DNA of 64,000 nucleotides from Hyposmocoma kahamanoa (GCF_003589595.1 NW_020654810.1:19208448-19272447); one strand, 5' to 3'; positions 12,328 to 23,788 are shown, counted from the first letter of the stretch. Made by a program: numbers and translations. The notes: generated from the sequence alone by a model not told the origin.

Positions 12328-12532
12328 TGAATGAAAAGTTAAAGAATGTAGGCTCTAAAACCCATTACTAATAGCGTAATTATAGCAAAATGAGAGTTAA
12401 AAAGCATTTATCCACTATTCCATCCATTTCTTAGTTATTATAATGAAATATATATCTATCTAAGTATTTTAATAAAATAAATAAAACTAAAAATCTTTAT
12501 TCTTCAACACAAAACATTTAAAATGAAATAAT

Positions 12533-12650
12533 TGTTATAATTATTACTACAAAGATCGAACACTCAGAAAAAATCTTTCAATCCGACCGTATTCGAACCG
12601 ACGTCTTCTAGCATACCGTGGCAGACGCTATACCAACAAAACCACGAAAT
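12533..12650 (-). repeat. tRNA-derived SINE, family C, truncated copy
   Basis: Contains the AAAGATCGAACACTCAG tail and the tRNA-like head with GGTTCGAATACGGTCGG, but lacks the upstream GATGGCGCTACGG segment. Confidence 0.75.
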
Positions 12651-12770
12651 AATTGCTTAAATCTATATCTAAAACATGGTAAAAGCCTCTGCAAATTGCT
12701 GGTTTTCAGGTTTCATCTGACAAGTAATCGCCGCTGGATTTATTCTTTTTGGATTTATATAATTTTTTTG

Positions 12771-12914
12771 ATGCACAGACTCATAACCCCACAATAGGGA
12801 AACACTGTATTGCAAACAAAACAAACATTTAGAAATATTTCTCCCTGTCTGTGTATTGAACTCGGGACTTCTGCGAAAACCAGCACGGCCACCTTTCGGC
12901 CACGGAGGCAGTTT
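12771..12914 (-). repeat. tRNA-derived SINE, family B, copy 3 (degenerate)
   Basis: Retains TGCCTCCGTGGCCGAAAGG and GGGAGAAATATTTCTAAATG on the minus strand. The B box is eroded and there is an internal deletion. Confidence 0.65.
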
Positions 12915-13100
12915 ATAATTTAATGTTATTGTTATGATACTGACTTTCAGTTATAGATTTTTGTTTTGTTGTGCACGTAAGCCCGTTTACTTTAATTATT
13001 ATGTCTTGTTACTAAGGCAGGAAAAAAATTCTTTAAAAACAGATCCTTATATTTTTATTGTCTTGATATTCAATTTTTTTTTGTGAAATTACTCCACTAG

Positions 13101-13529
13101 TTTGTTATAAATATTAATATAAAGATCGGAGAAAAAATCCTTCGATCCGGCCGGATTTGAACCGACGTCTCCTAGCCTCCTAACCGTGCCAGACGCTATG
13201 CTAGCTAAGCCACGAAACGAACCGGCGGACCCATTGACTTACAATTATATGGACGTCGGATCCGCGCTAAAAAGTGTCCGCACTTGTAAGGCGCTAAAAT
13301 CGTATACAGAGCGCGACACTCCGCTTTAGTCTTCATTTGTTCTACTGACAGCGTGATACTGCGATGACATTACAATTTAAATTTCGAATAGGTTGACTTG
13401 GGACATTTTTTTCGTGGTTTTTGTATTAGACCCGTCGTCCATTTATTTGTAAGTCAATGGGCGGACCTCACGAATTTTTTTTTTTTGTAATTGGTTTTCA
13501 ACGACTTTTTAGCCGTAGCGCCATCTATG
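13101..13529 (-). repeat. tRNA-derived SINE, family C, split by a MITE
   Basis: Pieces 13101-13231 and 13468-13529 together form one SINE copy. The hAT-like MITE at 13232-13459 sits in between, with GGCGGACC duplicated, so the SINE is older than the MITE. Confidence 0.85.
13232..13459. mobile_element. hAT-like MITE, copy 2 (inside a SINE)
   Basis: 228 bp, nearly identical to copy 1, flanked by GGCGGACC on both sides (13224-13231, 13460-13467). It splits a tRNA-derived SINE. Confidence 0.93.
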
Positions 13530-13589
13530 AAAATATTACGTCACCTAATTGATATTCAATTATTTTTTTGTGAAATTCCTCCACTAGTT

Positions 13590-13682
13590 TGTGTATAATT
13601 CTTAATACAAAGGGTACTGTTTGCTAGGAGACGTCGCCGGCTCAAATCCAGCCGGATCTTTGTATTAATAATTATAACAAAC
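13590..13682 (+). repeat. tRNA-derived SINE, family C, partial plus-strand copy
   Basis: Reads TTTGCTAGGAGACGTCG, then GGCTCAAATCCAGCCGGATC and the tail CTTTGTATTAATAATTATAA. The A-box half is missing. Confidence 0.7.
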
Positions 13683-14991
13683 AGATCCTTATGTTTTCGT
13701 TTTCCTTTCGTTAAATATGTATTGTGTTGTCCTGTACAGTAAATGATTAAATAAAATTAAACGTTAGTGCATTTGTGCTGCCGTCCGCTATCTAAAATAT
13801 GGCTAAGTGACAAAAATCATAAAAATCCATGACCCAGTTTTCTAAAACTGTTCTAAAAATATTCTAATATTCAAATTGTTCAATGATATTTCAGCTATGC
13901 ATCGTTAGCTCCGTTAAGTCGAACACGTTAATTGATTTTAACTGTTTTTAAAAGATAATTTTGTGTTCTATCTTACGCTATTTATCTTCTTCTACCTTAC
14001 ACTTAGCCGCTTTTTAGTCAGTGGACGTCAGTGTGACAGTTTCATCTGGCTCTAATGATAAACAGAACATAAATTTGTCAAAAAAAAAAACACTACTTGG
14101 TGTGTTAATACGTACTAAATACGCATCACCGAAGTATGGGTACTCGTCGTACTGAAATACATCGGTATTGCTCCTCCACCTCTTCACCCAAAGTCGAGTA
14201 CACTCGAAAAAATTACCTACGGACCATTAAGCGTGTCTTTAAACCGATTCGCCATCCAATTTGCTGTAACTTTGATTTAAATTCAACAAATTCGTCGTCA
14301 AGCAAATTTACTTTTCGTGATTGTTTTTTTTTTCAACTCTGTAATGCGAGCTCTGGAACTGTCTATATATCGCTGTGTTTCAATTATAGTGGCTAAACCA
14401 AAATAGTTTATTTTTGATAGATATTTACTTTATATTACTTTTTACTACATATTCTGCAATTGTGTTTAAACCATTTTCCTGTTAAATTATGTAATTGGAA
14501 GATAGGTCGATATTCTAGAAAGCCATCGATGTATACATCTATTGAAAAACATACCTTCGAGGTTCATTCAAGCAGAGTTGGTCAACACTGTTCCTTGACC
14601 AACTTTGTTTGGTAATCTTTACTAAGTTTCTCTTTAGCTGATCATGCATTAATATTATTTACAGCTATTTATGAAGCAAATACACAACGAATGACTCACT
14701 TGGGAAGACGGTTTCTAGTCCAAAACTTTGTACTAATGAGTTGGAAACTTTGCAAAAATTTATCTCTCCCGTCAAGGAAAAATCTTTGAGAGAAATCACA
14801 TTTAGTCTCTCGGGATATGGTTAATATACTGCTAATGTTAATTTGAAAAATCCAATATTGCTGCTCGTTTGTTTCCTGAAGTATTAGAGTGTATATACAT
14901 GCTATTCGAGTATTTATATTGTTGGTAGGATATATTTTTAAATATCTTTTATCTAAAGTGTATTTTAAAAAGCTGTAAAGATTCTTGTGAG

Positions 14992-15257
14992 AGTTCGTCC
15001 AGTCCTGCCACCACGTCTAATATTTCACCAAGCTGTAACGTGAGCATTGCTGCGTTCGTTTTTTATGATACTAAGTCACGGGACAAACAAGTCGTGCGCC
15101 TGGTGAAAGAGTAAGACTATATGGGACTTGTCAACTTTTTGTCTCAGGGTGACTTTGCCATCTAAGGTCTGAGTAGCACTGCAGCTGTCGTAGTTAGGCG
15201 TGTCGCTTACCAACAGGCTCATGACTTTTCTCCTGTCACTGGTTATAATAAAAAATC
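14992..15257 (+). repeat. Retroposon family A copy
   Basis: GAGAGTTCGTCCAGTCCTGC to TCCTGTCACTGGTTATAATA followed by A residues. Confidence 0.72.
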
Positions 15258-15945
15258 TGTTTACACGCCTGCACTGCTAGACATAAGCCTCCCCTAAGCA
15301 CGCTTACTCTCCCCGTCCTATGCCGCCCGCATCAAGCCGCAGCCGGCCACCTTTCTTAGTTTGTCCGTCCATCTTGCCGCAGGATTTTCTACATACGTTT
15401 TCCGTGACGTGGTCGTGTGGGCGAATATACATATATGTTTTATTACATAAATCTACTTTAATATCTAGACTATATACATATACAAAATTATAACCCCTCT
15501 GACCTCTGTGTGACCTCTTAAGAATCTAAATGAATGCCTATTTATTTAGATTTCTGAGGTCTGCATAAATCTTTTTTGTAATCGTAACTACAAATACATT
15601 TAAATCATTCATATGGTATATAAAATTTAAAAAGATCATAAGTAATATCAATAGAAACTATTTAAGAGTATTCACTCATGTTTACATCTCTATGATCAGT
15701 GCGCGATTCGCTAAATCGTTCATAAATTTGGTCCCATTGTCATAGATATCTTTTAAATATACATATTATATACTCTATGTCTACTCCAAGTTAATTAAAA
15801 AAATATTTAGCTGTCATTCGTCCTTTTATTATGTATTTTTAAAATGAATTATTAGTTTTTGTATACTCCCTAAAATTATGCTTCTAACGATTAAGTTTTA
15901 TAAATAATTATTAATTTTGAATGAAATTTTGATCAATAAGTAATC

Positions 15946-16109
15946 ATGGGTGAAAAGAAAAATGAAACCCCAGCGAGTGTCGAAGCCGATCGTCGTCTTC
16001 TCTTCTACGACACTTACGAAGACTACCTAGACTCCTTGATAGAAATCGCTGACCTGCGGAACCTCAGAAGTATAACTACAGCGAGAACCATCGCTGAATT
16101 GGGATACAG
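15946..16109 (+). CDS. CFAP299: CFAP299 exon 1
   Basis: Encodes residues 1-54 starting MGEKKNETPASVEADRRLL and ending in ELGY plus two bases of an Arg codon. The donor is ACAG|GTAGTA. The family N-terminal helix (DTYEDYLDSLIEIADL) lies here. An in-frame stop just upstream excludes a longer N-terminus on this exon. Confidence 0.92.
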
Positions 16110-19100
16110 GTAGTAAATAAACTCGAAAGTCAAAGCGTGCTTCGTAAGCGTTCATTGTAATGAGCGTTCATTCAATGAAAATTGAACGTAATATTCACTC
16201 CAGTATGTTTTTGGGACGTTTGCGCGTGTTAGCTAAGGACATAACTTTTGCACACATGCTATATCACATAAACAAACACGCGCACAGCCAACAATTTACA
16301 GTTTATTATTTAGGTACTACTTTTATACACATAACATAGTCACCTGGGCATTCTATGTGGATGATTTATAAATCATATGACAAATCTATAGATTTATAAG
16401 CAAAATAGATAACCGAAACGCTAATGCCTTTCTAAAAGCTCTTTTTATAATATTAAATTGTATCCTTATTGTATTCTGTGTACAATAAATTGTTTGATAA
16501 ATGAAATTTTTCCTACCCGTAAAAGTAAGAAAAAAATTAGTAAGAAATTACCATGTTGTAAGTTTCGATAAACAAGAGGAAGTATTAAATTTACAAGTTA
16601 ATCTTAATAGAGCTAAAGGCGATACGCTATCTCAAAAGGAGTTCTACAAGCGGCGAGCAGCAATCGGAGAGGTGGTGTTCCCCACAGTCAAGCCTTACGT
16701 TCTGGTGAGCGAGGTAGCAGATCTCTCGGACCCTTTCAACAGGGAGTTAGCTATCAGAGAGAGAGCTAATAGAGTTGGTATCATTCACGTAAGTGTTAGG
16801 GCACTTCCAAATTAGATACTTATACAAGCGTTGCAGTGGCAACATAGTTTTACTACTAATTTTCGTACAACGTTAACTGCCATTGTCCACTAAGCGACTA
16901 GCCGCGATCGCAGCCGTAGCAATTAGTTTTACTTCTAGAGTCTTCAGTGAATGTGGTATATAATAACTTAATTTTTTTTGGTAAGTAAAAGCCGTTTTCC
17001 ACTACGCTAATAGCAGCGAACGACCGCAGCCGCAACGGCTAGTTTCTATAGCGACTGTATTCTACAAACAGCTCATTTACAAAATGAACGTCGAAGAAAT
17101 AACATGTCTTATTATCAAAAAGAAAACGAAAACTTAATTTTGGATACATCCCTTGTTAAGAGAACGTACTACAAAAGGTGCATTTTATTGGTTCTATAAT
17201 GAATTACGAGAACATGACACAAAATTTTTCAATTACACACGGATGTCGGTAAAATCCTTTGATGAACTATTATGAAAGCTGAGGCCGCTAATACCGGGTT
17301 GGTACCACAACTAAAATGAGCGACAGCATGACTGCAGAGTCGCGGTCGCGTCAGTGGATATGGTATATGGCTTATCTGTATAATTAGAAACCGCGCGAGG
17401 CCAGCCTCCCGCTACTAGTCGCTTAGTGTAAAATGGGTCTAAAAGCGCACGACTAGCCGCTTAATGGAATTTTCACACGCGTGTTGGAAGCGCAGTTGCA
17501 GTGTCACTAACGCGTCACTTTTGCAGTCACAATTACAAGCATTTTCCACTAAGCGGCTATTCGCGGGCGGCTGGCCGTGCGCGATTCTTATTTATTGAAA
17601 TAAGTATACCTTACCCATTGATGCGCCGGCTACTCTGAAGAAACTAGTCGCTAGTGGAAAATGGCACTTAGTGAACTAAAAATTACTGAAGTGCTACTAC
17701 AAGCGTCTAATTTGAAGGCGTCCTTAGACGTACCTATGACATTTTAAAAATGGGGAAAAAGTATTTTTAGGTAGGTTTCGCCAAAAATAACCAATGTAAA
17801 AGTATTTACTTTAACTCGTTTATTGATTGAATGGGTATTACCCTCAAATCTCACGGATTTGAGAAGTAAATTAAGCGCAAAAAATCTGTTTAATTTTCAG
17901 ACTATAATCTTTCTCCGTCATTTCACACGCGGGGGTTTTGAAATATCTGGGTATATTGACTACGCCCATCGGTTGCTTAGCGAGAACTGGGGCCCCTTCT
18001 TCAAAGGCAACAAGAGGTTGTGGCCGAGGGACAACGACCTGGGATATTACCATTGGCGACACGGAACTGTGAGAAGTAATATGAGTAGAAACTACAAAGT
18101 AAGTGTAACAGGCTTTGAATGTCATAATTAAACGGAGACTGTTGTACCAATACTTCTACCGAGTCTTCTTCTTATTTTATTTTTTTATGATATCAAGGGA
18201 TGGGACGGACAAGTCGTTCTCGTGGTAGTAAACGATATGGTTATCCGTAACTGTTGCAGTGCCACTCAGAATTATAAATCGCAAAGATTTGAGGGGCACT
18301 GCCATTGGGCCTGTCACCCTGAGACATAAGTTGACATGGTCCATGTACCTGTAATATCACCAGCACCTTACCCTTCAAAACCGAAACGCAGCAATGTTCA
18401 CATGCTTGACGGCAGAAATAGGTAAGGTGACAGTATTTCCCTGGACGAACTCATTCACAAGGAGCTCTCTACTAAATTTCTTTATTTCTTCATCTTGTCG
18501 TATCCACGGCATACATTATATCACACCCCAGGCCAGGTAAAAAGGCCACTTTTACAAAATGACAACGTCTCAGGAGAAAGGTTTAAAAATATATGTAATA
18601 ATATTTTTCATAAAATTATTATTGAATTAATATGAAGTTATTTCATGACTTTGTGGTGCTTGGGTCAAATTTTATTGCTCAGATTCAAAATGTGTATTTT
18701 CTTTTGTGTAATAAAACCACATCTACAAAATTACAATCTTTTAAGAAAAAGACAGATTTAAAGATTCTGTGTAACAAAAATTTATCTGTATTCGATCTTT
18801 GTATACATAATCATAACAAAACCTAATAGAGTTGTTTCTGTGTAACAAAGATCTATAACAAAAACACATAGTACAATTTCGACGGATCGGTACTAGACCC
18901 GTAACTTGGTAAGAGCAATACTACGGTGCAGCATGGACGTGGATTCAACTCCCACCGGGTCGACGAAAAATTTGTGATGAAAGCACTTTTTACGATGATC
19001 ATATGTAGCTGTATTATACTTATATACAAAGAATACGTTATTATTGCGACCCAAAATTTTGCCGTCGAGCTCTAGCACTGACTGCGGGACATATTGTATG

Positions 19101-22100
19101 CCATCGGTGAAAGAAACGCGAATAATATGTCGTTGCGGGGAGGCTCGTTTCGTGCTCCCTATCACAAGTTAATGAGATACATTATCACGAGTTAATGAGA
19201 TACACACGTGTAAGTTTAAGTATGCTAGTGAATTTGAGAAACACATTCAGTTTCGCTTGCACACCAAGACCAGAGTGTGCAAAAATAAGGAAGCCAATAT
19301 TTCGTTTTAATTACATTTGTCTGTGAGTTGGTATATTACATGTATCGATGGCAGTACATCAAGCTATACATTGATGAATCTTGTTCCGTTGCACAGGAGG
19401 CTATATTGAAACAAAAGTGTGTGCTTGATGAGCCGTTGATTGTACGTTAACATTATCAACAACATTTTATAACTCTATGACGACCTCGGTGGCCCAACGG
19501 TTTGCACTGTAGGCGCTGATGAGGGGGTCCCGGATTCGATTCCCGGTAGGAACTATTTGGGAAATTAACTTTTTTAAATCGATTCTAGTCTAGGTGTTCA
19601 CTAAGTGCAACTGCTGCCGTCTGTACATAACGTTAACTTTTCAAATTTCGTTTCACCATAGACTGCTTTCTACTAGTAGACTACATTTTTTTAATCCATC
19701 ATTTTGTATCGGGTGAGATGGAAGTCAAATGCGCACTTATTTTTATATAAAAAAAGAATCCGTAACTTACAGTCCGTTACTAATAGTTTTCAACACAGAA
19801 CAATAAATACAGTAGAAGTGGAAAGTTAGCATCTGACATGTGCCTACTACAGGTCTGAAAGACCGAACTGAGCACAGTCCGCCATTTTTGCTTTTTATGG
19901 TATGGTTGTATCATTTTTACGTGCAAATTCTCTAAAATCCTAGAAAAATCCCTTATTGGGCTGTTTTGGAGTGCAAAAATATTACTCGTGTTGGTTTTTC
20001 ATAGTATCGGGAAGTCTTATTTTAATAGATTTTCAATTTTCTGTTTATCCAAATATTTTTTTGTTACAATAAACGAAAGTAAAGCCCCTGCGATATGGTC
20101 GCTTCTGTTTTGGAGAACTAAATTAATAACTCCAATTCGTTTAGCAATTAACCGCTAGATGGCAGCACATTGATTGAAATTTCAATATAATATCAAAACA
20201 TAACTTGCAATGATAGGTACTTAACTGATGGTAACGAATTTTCAAGGATATGCCAACAGGGTCAAGTGTAAATTATATTAACAATCCAGAATTAGTCATT
20301 TCTTCTAAATTTGAAACTACGACCAATCAATATCAAGATTTTGTAGTGTTTAAAATAAAGTGTGATTTTTGGCTACATCGGTTCTGATAGTAATTGAGGC
20401 TTAAGACACTTCCATTGCTTTTTTCTTCCGTGGTTTTCAACAATAACTAGTCTGCAAAAGAGGCGCGCATATGGCGCCACAGTGGCTGCAGCGGCGGTTC
20501 TAAATATTGTATGAAAATTAGTAGAGACGCGGCTGCAGCGCTACTGTGGCGCTACTGCAGCTTTTATAAGCGTCTAATTTGAAGGCGCCCTAGGACCGCT
20601 ACTAAAGAACTACAGAAGTATCAGAAGAAGAGTATCGAGTAGCAGAGGAGCTCCTTGTGAAAGAGCTCGTCCAGAGTAGTACTGAAAACCTTACCTAATT
20701 CTGCCGCCAAGCAGTCAGCATTACTGTGTTCTGGTTTTGAAGGGTAAGGATGCTGGTGAAATCACGGGCACATGGGACTTATCAACTTATGTCTCAGAGT
20801 GACGGGCGCAGTGGCGGTGCCTCTTAAATCTTTGCTATTTAAAGCTCTGAGTGGCACTGCAACTGTTATAGACAGGCGTGTAGCTTCCCATCAGGCGCAA
20901 TAATTGTTGGTCCCGTCACTTGCTATTATTTAAAAAAAACTAAAACCCAAATAAAAACAATATCTCTTTGCACAGTACTAAATTACGACTCTATCAGATC
21001 ATCTGTGGTTTGCATCAACTTCAGATAAGTTGCCAATATCCATGCATTGCTAATAACGTCAACAACTTCATCATCTCATAATGCGGACTGTGATTACTAA
21101 TTTCACTCGTCTGAGTGACTCTGCAATCATTTCAATTATTCCGTAATCGTTTATGGCCCTCTCTATTAAAAAGGTATTGAAACGGAATATACAATGCACC
21201 TCCAAGGTAAAAAAACAAAGACTTAAAGAACTTCAAAACATGAGCACTGACACAAACTTCATTTGACTCAGAATAGAGACAGAACTACATTGCAACCTGT
21301 TCTGAATTATTCTCTTTATACCCCCGTTACGTTGACAGGAAATGAAAATATTTTCATATAAAAAGCGCGTCGTATTGTCTTTAGTTGGAGCGGTGAAGTT
21401 ATTTGAAAACAACGCTCGCGAGCCCGAATTTCACTTGAATTCTTGCATAGTTATTCGTCGTTCAAATAATGTCGGACATTCTGTCGTTTGTTTTGGATGT
21501 AGATACATACATAATTATTTAATGTCATAGCAATTCTAAGCGTTCTTTTGTATGCATGATCCAGGACCTTATAACCGTTTAAATTGTTACCAGTCAAGAT
21601 TCGAAATTCCCCAGAATATTTATTTATATTGTGATAATTATCTAATAGTTATACGATAATAATTTAAAGTTTGTTTCTTTAAAATTGTTGAGAAAACGAT
21701 TTGGTTTGTTAAGCACAACTGGCTACTAACGGACTACCATCCTCTAGGCGCCCACGACGCAACGAAGATTACGCGCGGCCGCCGCGCGGCGACCACTAAG
21801 TTACCACGCTTTCACGTACATTAATGGCGAATTTGAATTCTATATACTAGGCAACAACATTTAAATTCCTCTGAATAATAAATACAACAGTGCGGCCGCC
21901 GCGTAAATCAAAGACAAGCCAGTCTCGCGCCTGCATAAACGTAAACGCTAAATAAATAAAGCGTAGTTTGCCATGACAGGTAGATTCACGCGGTCGCTGT
22001 GCGGCGGCAACGCGGCGTGAGCGCGATGAAATTCGTGTCGGATAAATGCGTCCTTATCACTTTTTATTTTTATGGCTCCATCAATATGAGAACTGATGAT

Positions 22101-23352
22101 TTTGCCAATGTCACAGTTGAAAGAAAAAAAACGAAACAAAAAAAAATTTTCGCTAAGCTCTAATAGGACATTAACCGGTGTTGGTAAGTTGGACTACGGG
22201 AGTACTCAGTTGAGAATGTAAAACAAAACAGCAAAACAATATTTATAAATATATGTTATTTAAGTGGATAAATTTACATAGAGTAACAATATGGGGGGAG
22301 AACACTAAAGTTAAGAGGTTGTTTATGTTAATGGGGCGGGGGAATTTTGGAGAAAGTAAGTTATAAAGTGGAACAGCAATATTAGGACAATTGAAAAAAA
22401 TGTGTTCCAAGGTACCGTCTTCTAGGCCGCACTCGCACAGAGAGTGGTCTCGAACTCTGATTTTACGCAAAAATACAGGTGTGCAAACATGGCCTAAGCG
22501 CAAACGAATAATAGTGGAAGTGATGTTTTTAGGCAAATCGCGACGTTTAAAAAACCAGGGTTTAGTGGGTAGATTTGGTTGGAGGTTACCATAGTGTCTA
22601 CCAACAGTTTGTTGTGATTCCTGCCAAAGTGTTTAAGGGTTTGTGACTTTTTGAAATTGACATTTCACACGTTTGGATACGTCTCAGGGGGTCTACTCTC
22701 GATCTCCGTCCGACATCCGTCCAAAACAATTACTGCCAAATAAGCAATACTTGAGCAAATGAAAAGACGCGTGATGCGAATGAAGCTTCGTACTGGATAC
22801 TTGTCTTTTAATTTTGTCGAATATTATTTTATTTGACAGTAATTGTTTCGGACGGATGTCGGACGGAGATCGAGAGTAGCGACCCTGATACAAACATATG
22901 GCACGACATTGCTAGTAGTACAATGATTTTAAACAATCATTGTAGCAGTAGCATTTTATTGTTTGTATTTTTTTTTGCTCTTTATTTATTTAGGGGCTAT
23001 GATCGTTACTGAGCATGTCAGCCCCATTAAAAAAACAATACCTCAAGAAAGCACTTAATCAGATCCAGAAATTTAGAAGGATTGGTATATAAGTATTAGG
23101 ATTATAAATGCTTGCTTTTTTTTATAAAGGCTCTGGTAACGTAGGTTACCGAAAAACAACTTTCAAAGCATCTTGTTTCAGCCCGTCATGGACCCTGATC
23201 GTGGCCTGTTATTCCAAAACAGACATGACCACAAGATCATATGCCCTGACCCCGCTCAAGAACCCGGACAGAACACTATAAAGCAACGGGTCCACTCGCC
23301 AAAATACACCCAGATCGAAATATACGACCACGTTGTCAGAAAGAAGAGTTGA
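15946..23352 (+). CDS. CFAP299: Cilia- and flagella-associated protein 299 (C4orf22 family), four coding exons
   Basis: Joining 15946-16109, 16611-16788, 17901-18098 and 23182-23352 gives a 236-residue protein, close to the roughly 233 residues of the human protein. Splice phases agree at every junction (split codon AG|A, then phase 0, then phase 0). Family landmarks appear in order: YDTYEDYLDSL near residue 21, ELGYR at the first junction, FEISGYIDYAHRLL, KRLWPRDNDLGYYHW, GLLFQNRHDHKI, and a C-terminal IYDHVVRKKS. The family is conserved in ciliated eukaryotes and is linked to motile cilia and sperm flagella. In an insect that would suggest a testis role, which is inference. An in-frame TAA lies 9 bp upstream of the ATG, fixing the start. 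The gene converges on NOS. Confidence 0.92.
16611..16788 (+). CDS. CFAP299: CFAP299 exon 2
   Basis: Acceptor TTAATAG|AGC completes the split Arg codon. The exon encodes AKGDTLSQKEFYKRRAAIG through RERANRVGIIH and ends at CAC|GTAAGT. It matches the family region from GTGERVKREDF to the alanine-rich helix before SVIFIRD in the human protein. The open frame that starts upstream at 16501 is only intronic read-through into this exon. Confidence 0.9.
16874..17442. mobile_element. PIF/Harbinger-like element with transposase remnant
   Basis: Inverted ends contain CACTAAGCGACTAG on each side and are flanked by TAA (16874-16876, 17440-17442), a typical Harbinger 3-bp duplication. Between 17077 and 17290 the plus strand reads, with stops, HDTKFFNYTRMSVKSFDEL, the N-terminal motif of Harbinger transposases. 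Located in CFAP299 intron 2. Confidence 0.7.
17450..17735. repeat. Dispersed repeat with GGCGCCTTCAAATTAG end (copy 1)
   Basis: Shares blocks such as TCTAATTTGAAGGCG and AACTAAAAATTACTGAAG with 51000-51175 (inverse orientation) and the 3' end with 20455-20597. Probably a MITE family. This copy is interrupted by a short Harbinger-like MITE. Confidence 0.55.
17539..17666. mobile_element. Short Harbinger-like MITE
   Basis: Ends ATTTTCCACTAAGCG and its inverse (CGCTAGTGGAAAAT) match the termini of the element at 16874. The 128-bp piece sits within another repeat (17450-17735) that ends in TCTAATTTGAAGGCG. Confidence 0.6.
17901..18098 (+). CDS. CFAP299: CFAP299 exon 3
   Basis: Acceptor TTAATTTTCAG|ACT, donor AAA|GTAAGT, 66 codons in phase 0. 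It carries the most conserved core of the family: a GGFEISGYIDYAHRLL stretch followed by KRLWPRDNDLGYYHW and NMSRNYK. Confidence 0.93.
18177..18470 (-). repeat. Retroposon family A copy in CFAP299 intron 3
   Basis: TTTTTTTATGATATCAAGGG on the plus strand is the inverted A-tail. The copy ends at CTCATTCACAAGGAGCTCT. Begins 79 bp after exon 3. Confidence 0.78.
18888..19165 (+). repeat. tRNA-derived SINE, family E-type
   Basis: The tRNA-like head GTAACTTGGTAAGAGCAATA with GATTCAACTCCCACCGGGTC is followed by a long body. A related head without body is at 38252-38311 (GTGGCTCAGTTGGTAAGAGG). Pol III boxes are imperfect. Confidence 0.55.
19482..19615 (+). repeat. tRNA-derived SINE, family D
   Basis: GACCTCGGTGGCCCAACGGT (A-box region), B box GGATTCGATTCCCGG, then a body AACTATTTGGGAAATTAAC. 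In CFAP299 intron 3. Confidence 0.75.
20020..20455 (-). repeat. Dispersed repeat J, copy 1
   Basis: Inverse complement of 48000-48490, sharing GCTAGATGGCAGCACATTGA, GGATATGCCAACAGG and CACTTCCATTGC. Confidence 0.6.
20455..20597. repeat. Same MITE-like family, copy 2, with GC-rich palindrome
   Basis: Contains inverted GCGCCACAGT blocks with GGCTGCAGC on each side and ends in TCTAATTTGAAGGCGCCCT. The left end is not matched. Confidence 0.55.
20636..20945 (+). repeat. Retroposon family A copy in CFAP299 intron 3
   Basis: Near full length: AGTAGCAGAGGAGCTCCTTG to GTCACTTGCTATTATTTAAA plus an A-rich tail. Confidence 0.78.
22215..22640 (-). pseudogene. Jockey/R1-like LINE ORF2 C-terminal fragment
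   Basis: The minus-strand frame reads LPTKPWFFKRRDLPKN, then IIRLRLGHVCTPVFLRKIRV, a Cys-rich segment HSLCECGLEDGTLEHIFFNC and PLYNLLSPKFP. The LRLGH...C-x-C-x(8)-H-x(4)-C pattern is typical of the region after the RT domain in such elements. 5' truncated, in CFAP299 intron 3. Confidence 0.75.
22693..22879. mobile_element. MITE with ~43-bp terminal inverted repeats
   Basis: Left end CTACTCTCGATCTCCGTCCG continues to ACAATTACTG. The right end is its near-perfect inverse complement. The 187-bp element has no coding potential. No clear target duplication was seen. Lies in CFAP299 intron 3, about 300 bp before exon 4. Confidence 0.85.
23182..23352 (+). CDS. CFAP299: CFAP299 exon 4 (terminal)
   Basis: Acceptor CTTGTTTCAG|CCC opens a 56-codon phase-0 frame that begins PVMDPDRGLLFQNRHDHKI and ends IEIYDHVVRKKS-stop. 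This matches the family tail (GLLFRYKRDRKILNVDP ... VIFDHITRRKS in human). It lies 5.1 kb from exon 3, an interval filled with repeats. A polyadenylation signal AATAAA follows at 23415-23420. Confidence 0.9.
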   Translation, partial: PVMDPDRGLLFQNRHDHKIICPDPAQEPGQNTIKQRVHSPKYTQIEIYDHVVRKKS

Positions 23353-23414
23353 CGCCTTGATATCTAACGAAAAGTTAAATACTTGTGGTTTGAAATTATT
23401 TGCTTACTTGGAGA

Positions 23415-23420
23415 AATAAA
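23415..23420 (+). terminator. Polyadenylation signal of CFAP299
   Basis: AATAAA lies 63 bp after the CFAP299 stop codon, the first such hexamer downstream on the plus strand. Confidence 0.6.
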
Positions 23421-23582
23421 ACAATGTTTTTGTGAAAAATCCAGTTTATTCATATATATAATCCCGTACACTTGGTCATTATAACCTGCGACTGAATGCA
23501 ATTTATATTTATAATTGTTATAGTTATTCATCCATCTTAAAAATTAAGTGTTTTGATTAAAATATAAAAATAAATAAAATTA

Positions 23583-23588
23583 TTTATT
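23583..23588 (-). terminator. Candidate polyadenylation signal of NOS
   Basis: TTTATT on the plus strand (AATAAA on the minus strand) lies about 200 bp after the NOS stop. Another copy at 23445-23450 sits beyond the CFAP299 side of the gap, so the two 3' UTRs could overlap. Confidence 0.4.
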
Positions 23589-23788
23589 AAATTAAGACAA
23601 GTACCTGCAACATTATAAAGGTACTAATGTTTAAAATATGTTTCTATCTGCATCTAAATTTTAAAAAGACCATGAACATTGAATTAAGATCATTGCATTC
23701 GATCAGACATCTGTCTTATGTTCCATTAAACTCACTAAACATACATAGATTATAATTTTATAGTTATCTAAACTTTAAAACTTAAAGA

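Larger units (their letters stand above)
7026..15945. other. Gene-free repeat region upstream of CFAP299
   Basis: Several SINEs, a hAT-like MITE, repeats K and G and LINE scraps, listed separately. Short overlapping frames at 9142-9421 lack any motif. From 15260 to 15945 I see no repeat; this stretch should include the CFAP299 promoter, but no clear TATA element stands out. Confidence 0.55.

Noticed and set aside
16501..16815. 104-codon plus-strand ORF as a separate gene
   Set aside because: Its first 37 codons are intron and its last codons run past the exon 2 donor. Only 16611-16788 is CFAP299 coding sequence.
19482..19560. Leu- or Gly-type tRNA gene
   Set aside because: The head resembles a tRNA, but the arms do not close and a repeated body follows.
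21720..22050. CpG-rich block as a gene promoter
   Set aside because: It lies inside CFAP299 intron 3, with no exon or repeat signature I could tie to it. The NotI-like GCGGCCGC motifs alone do not support a call.
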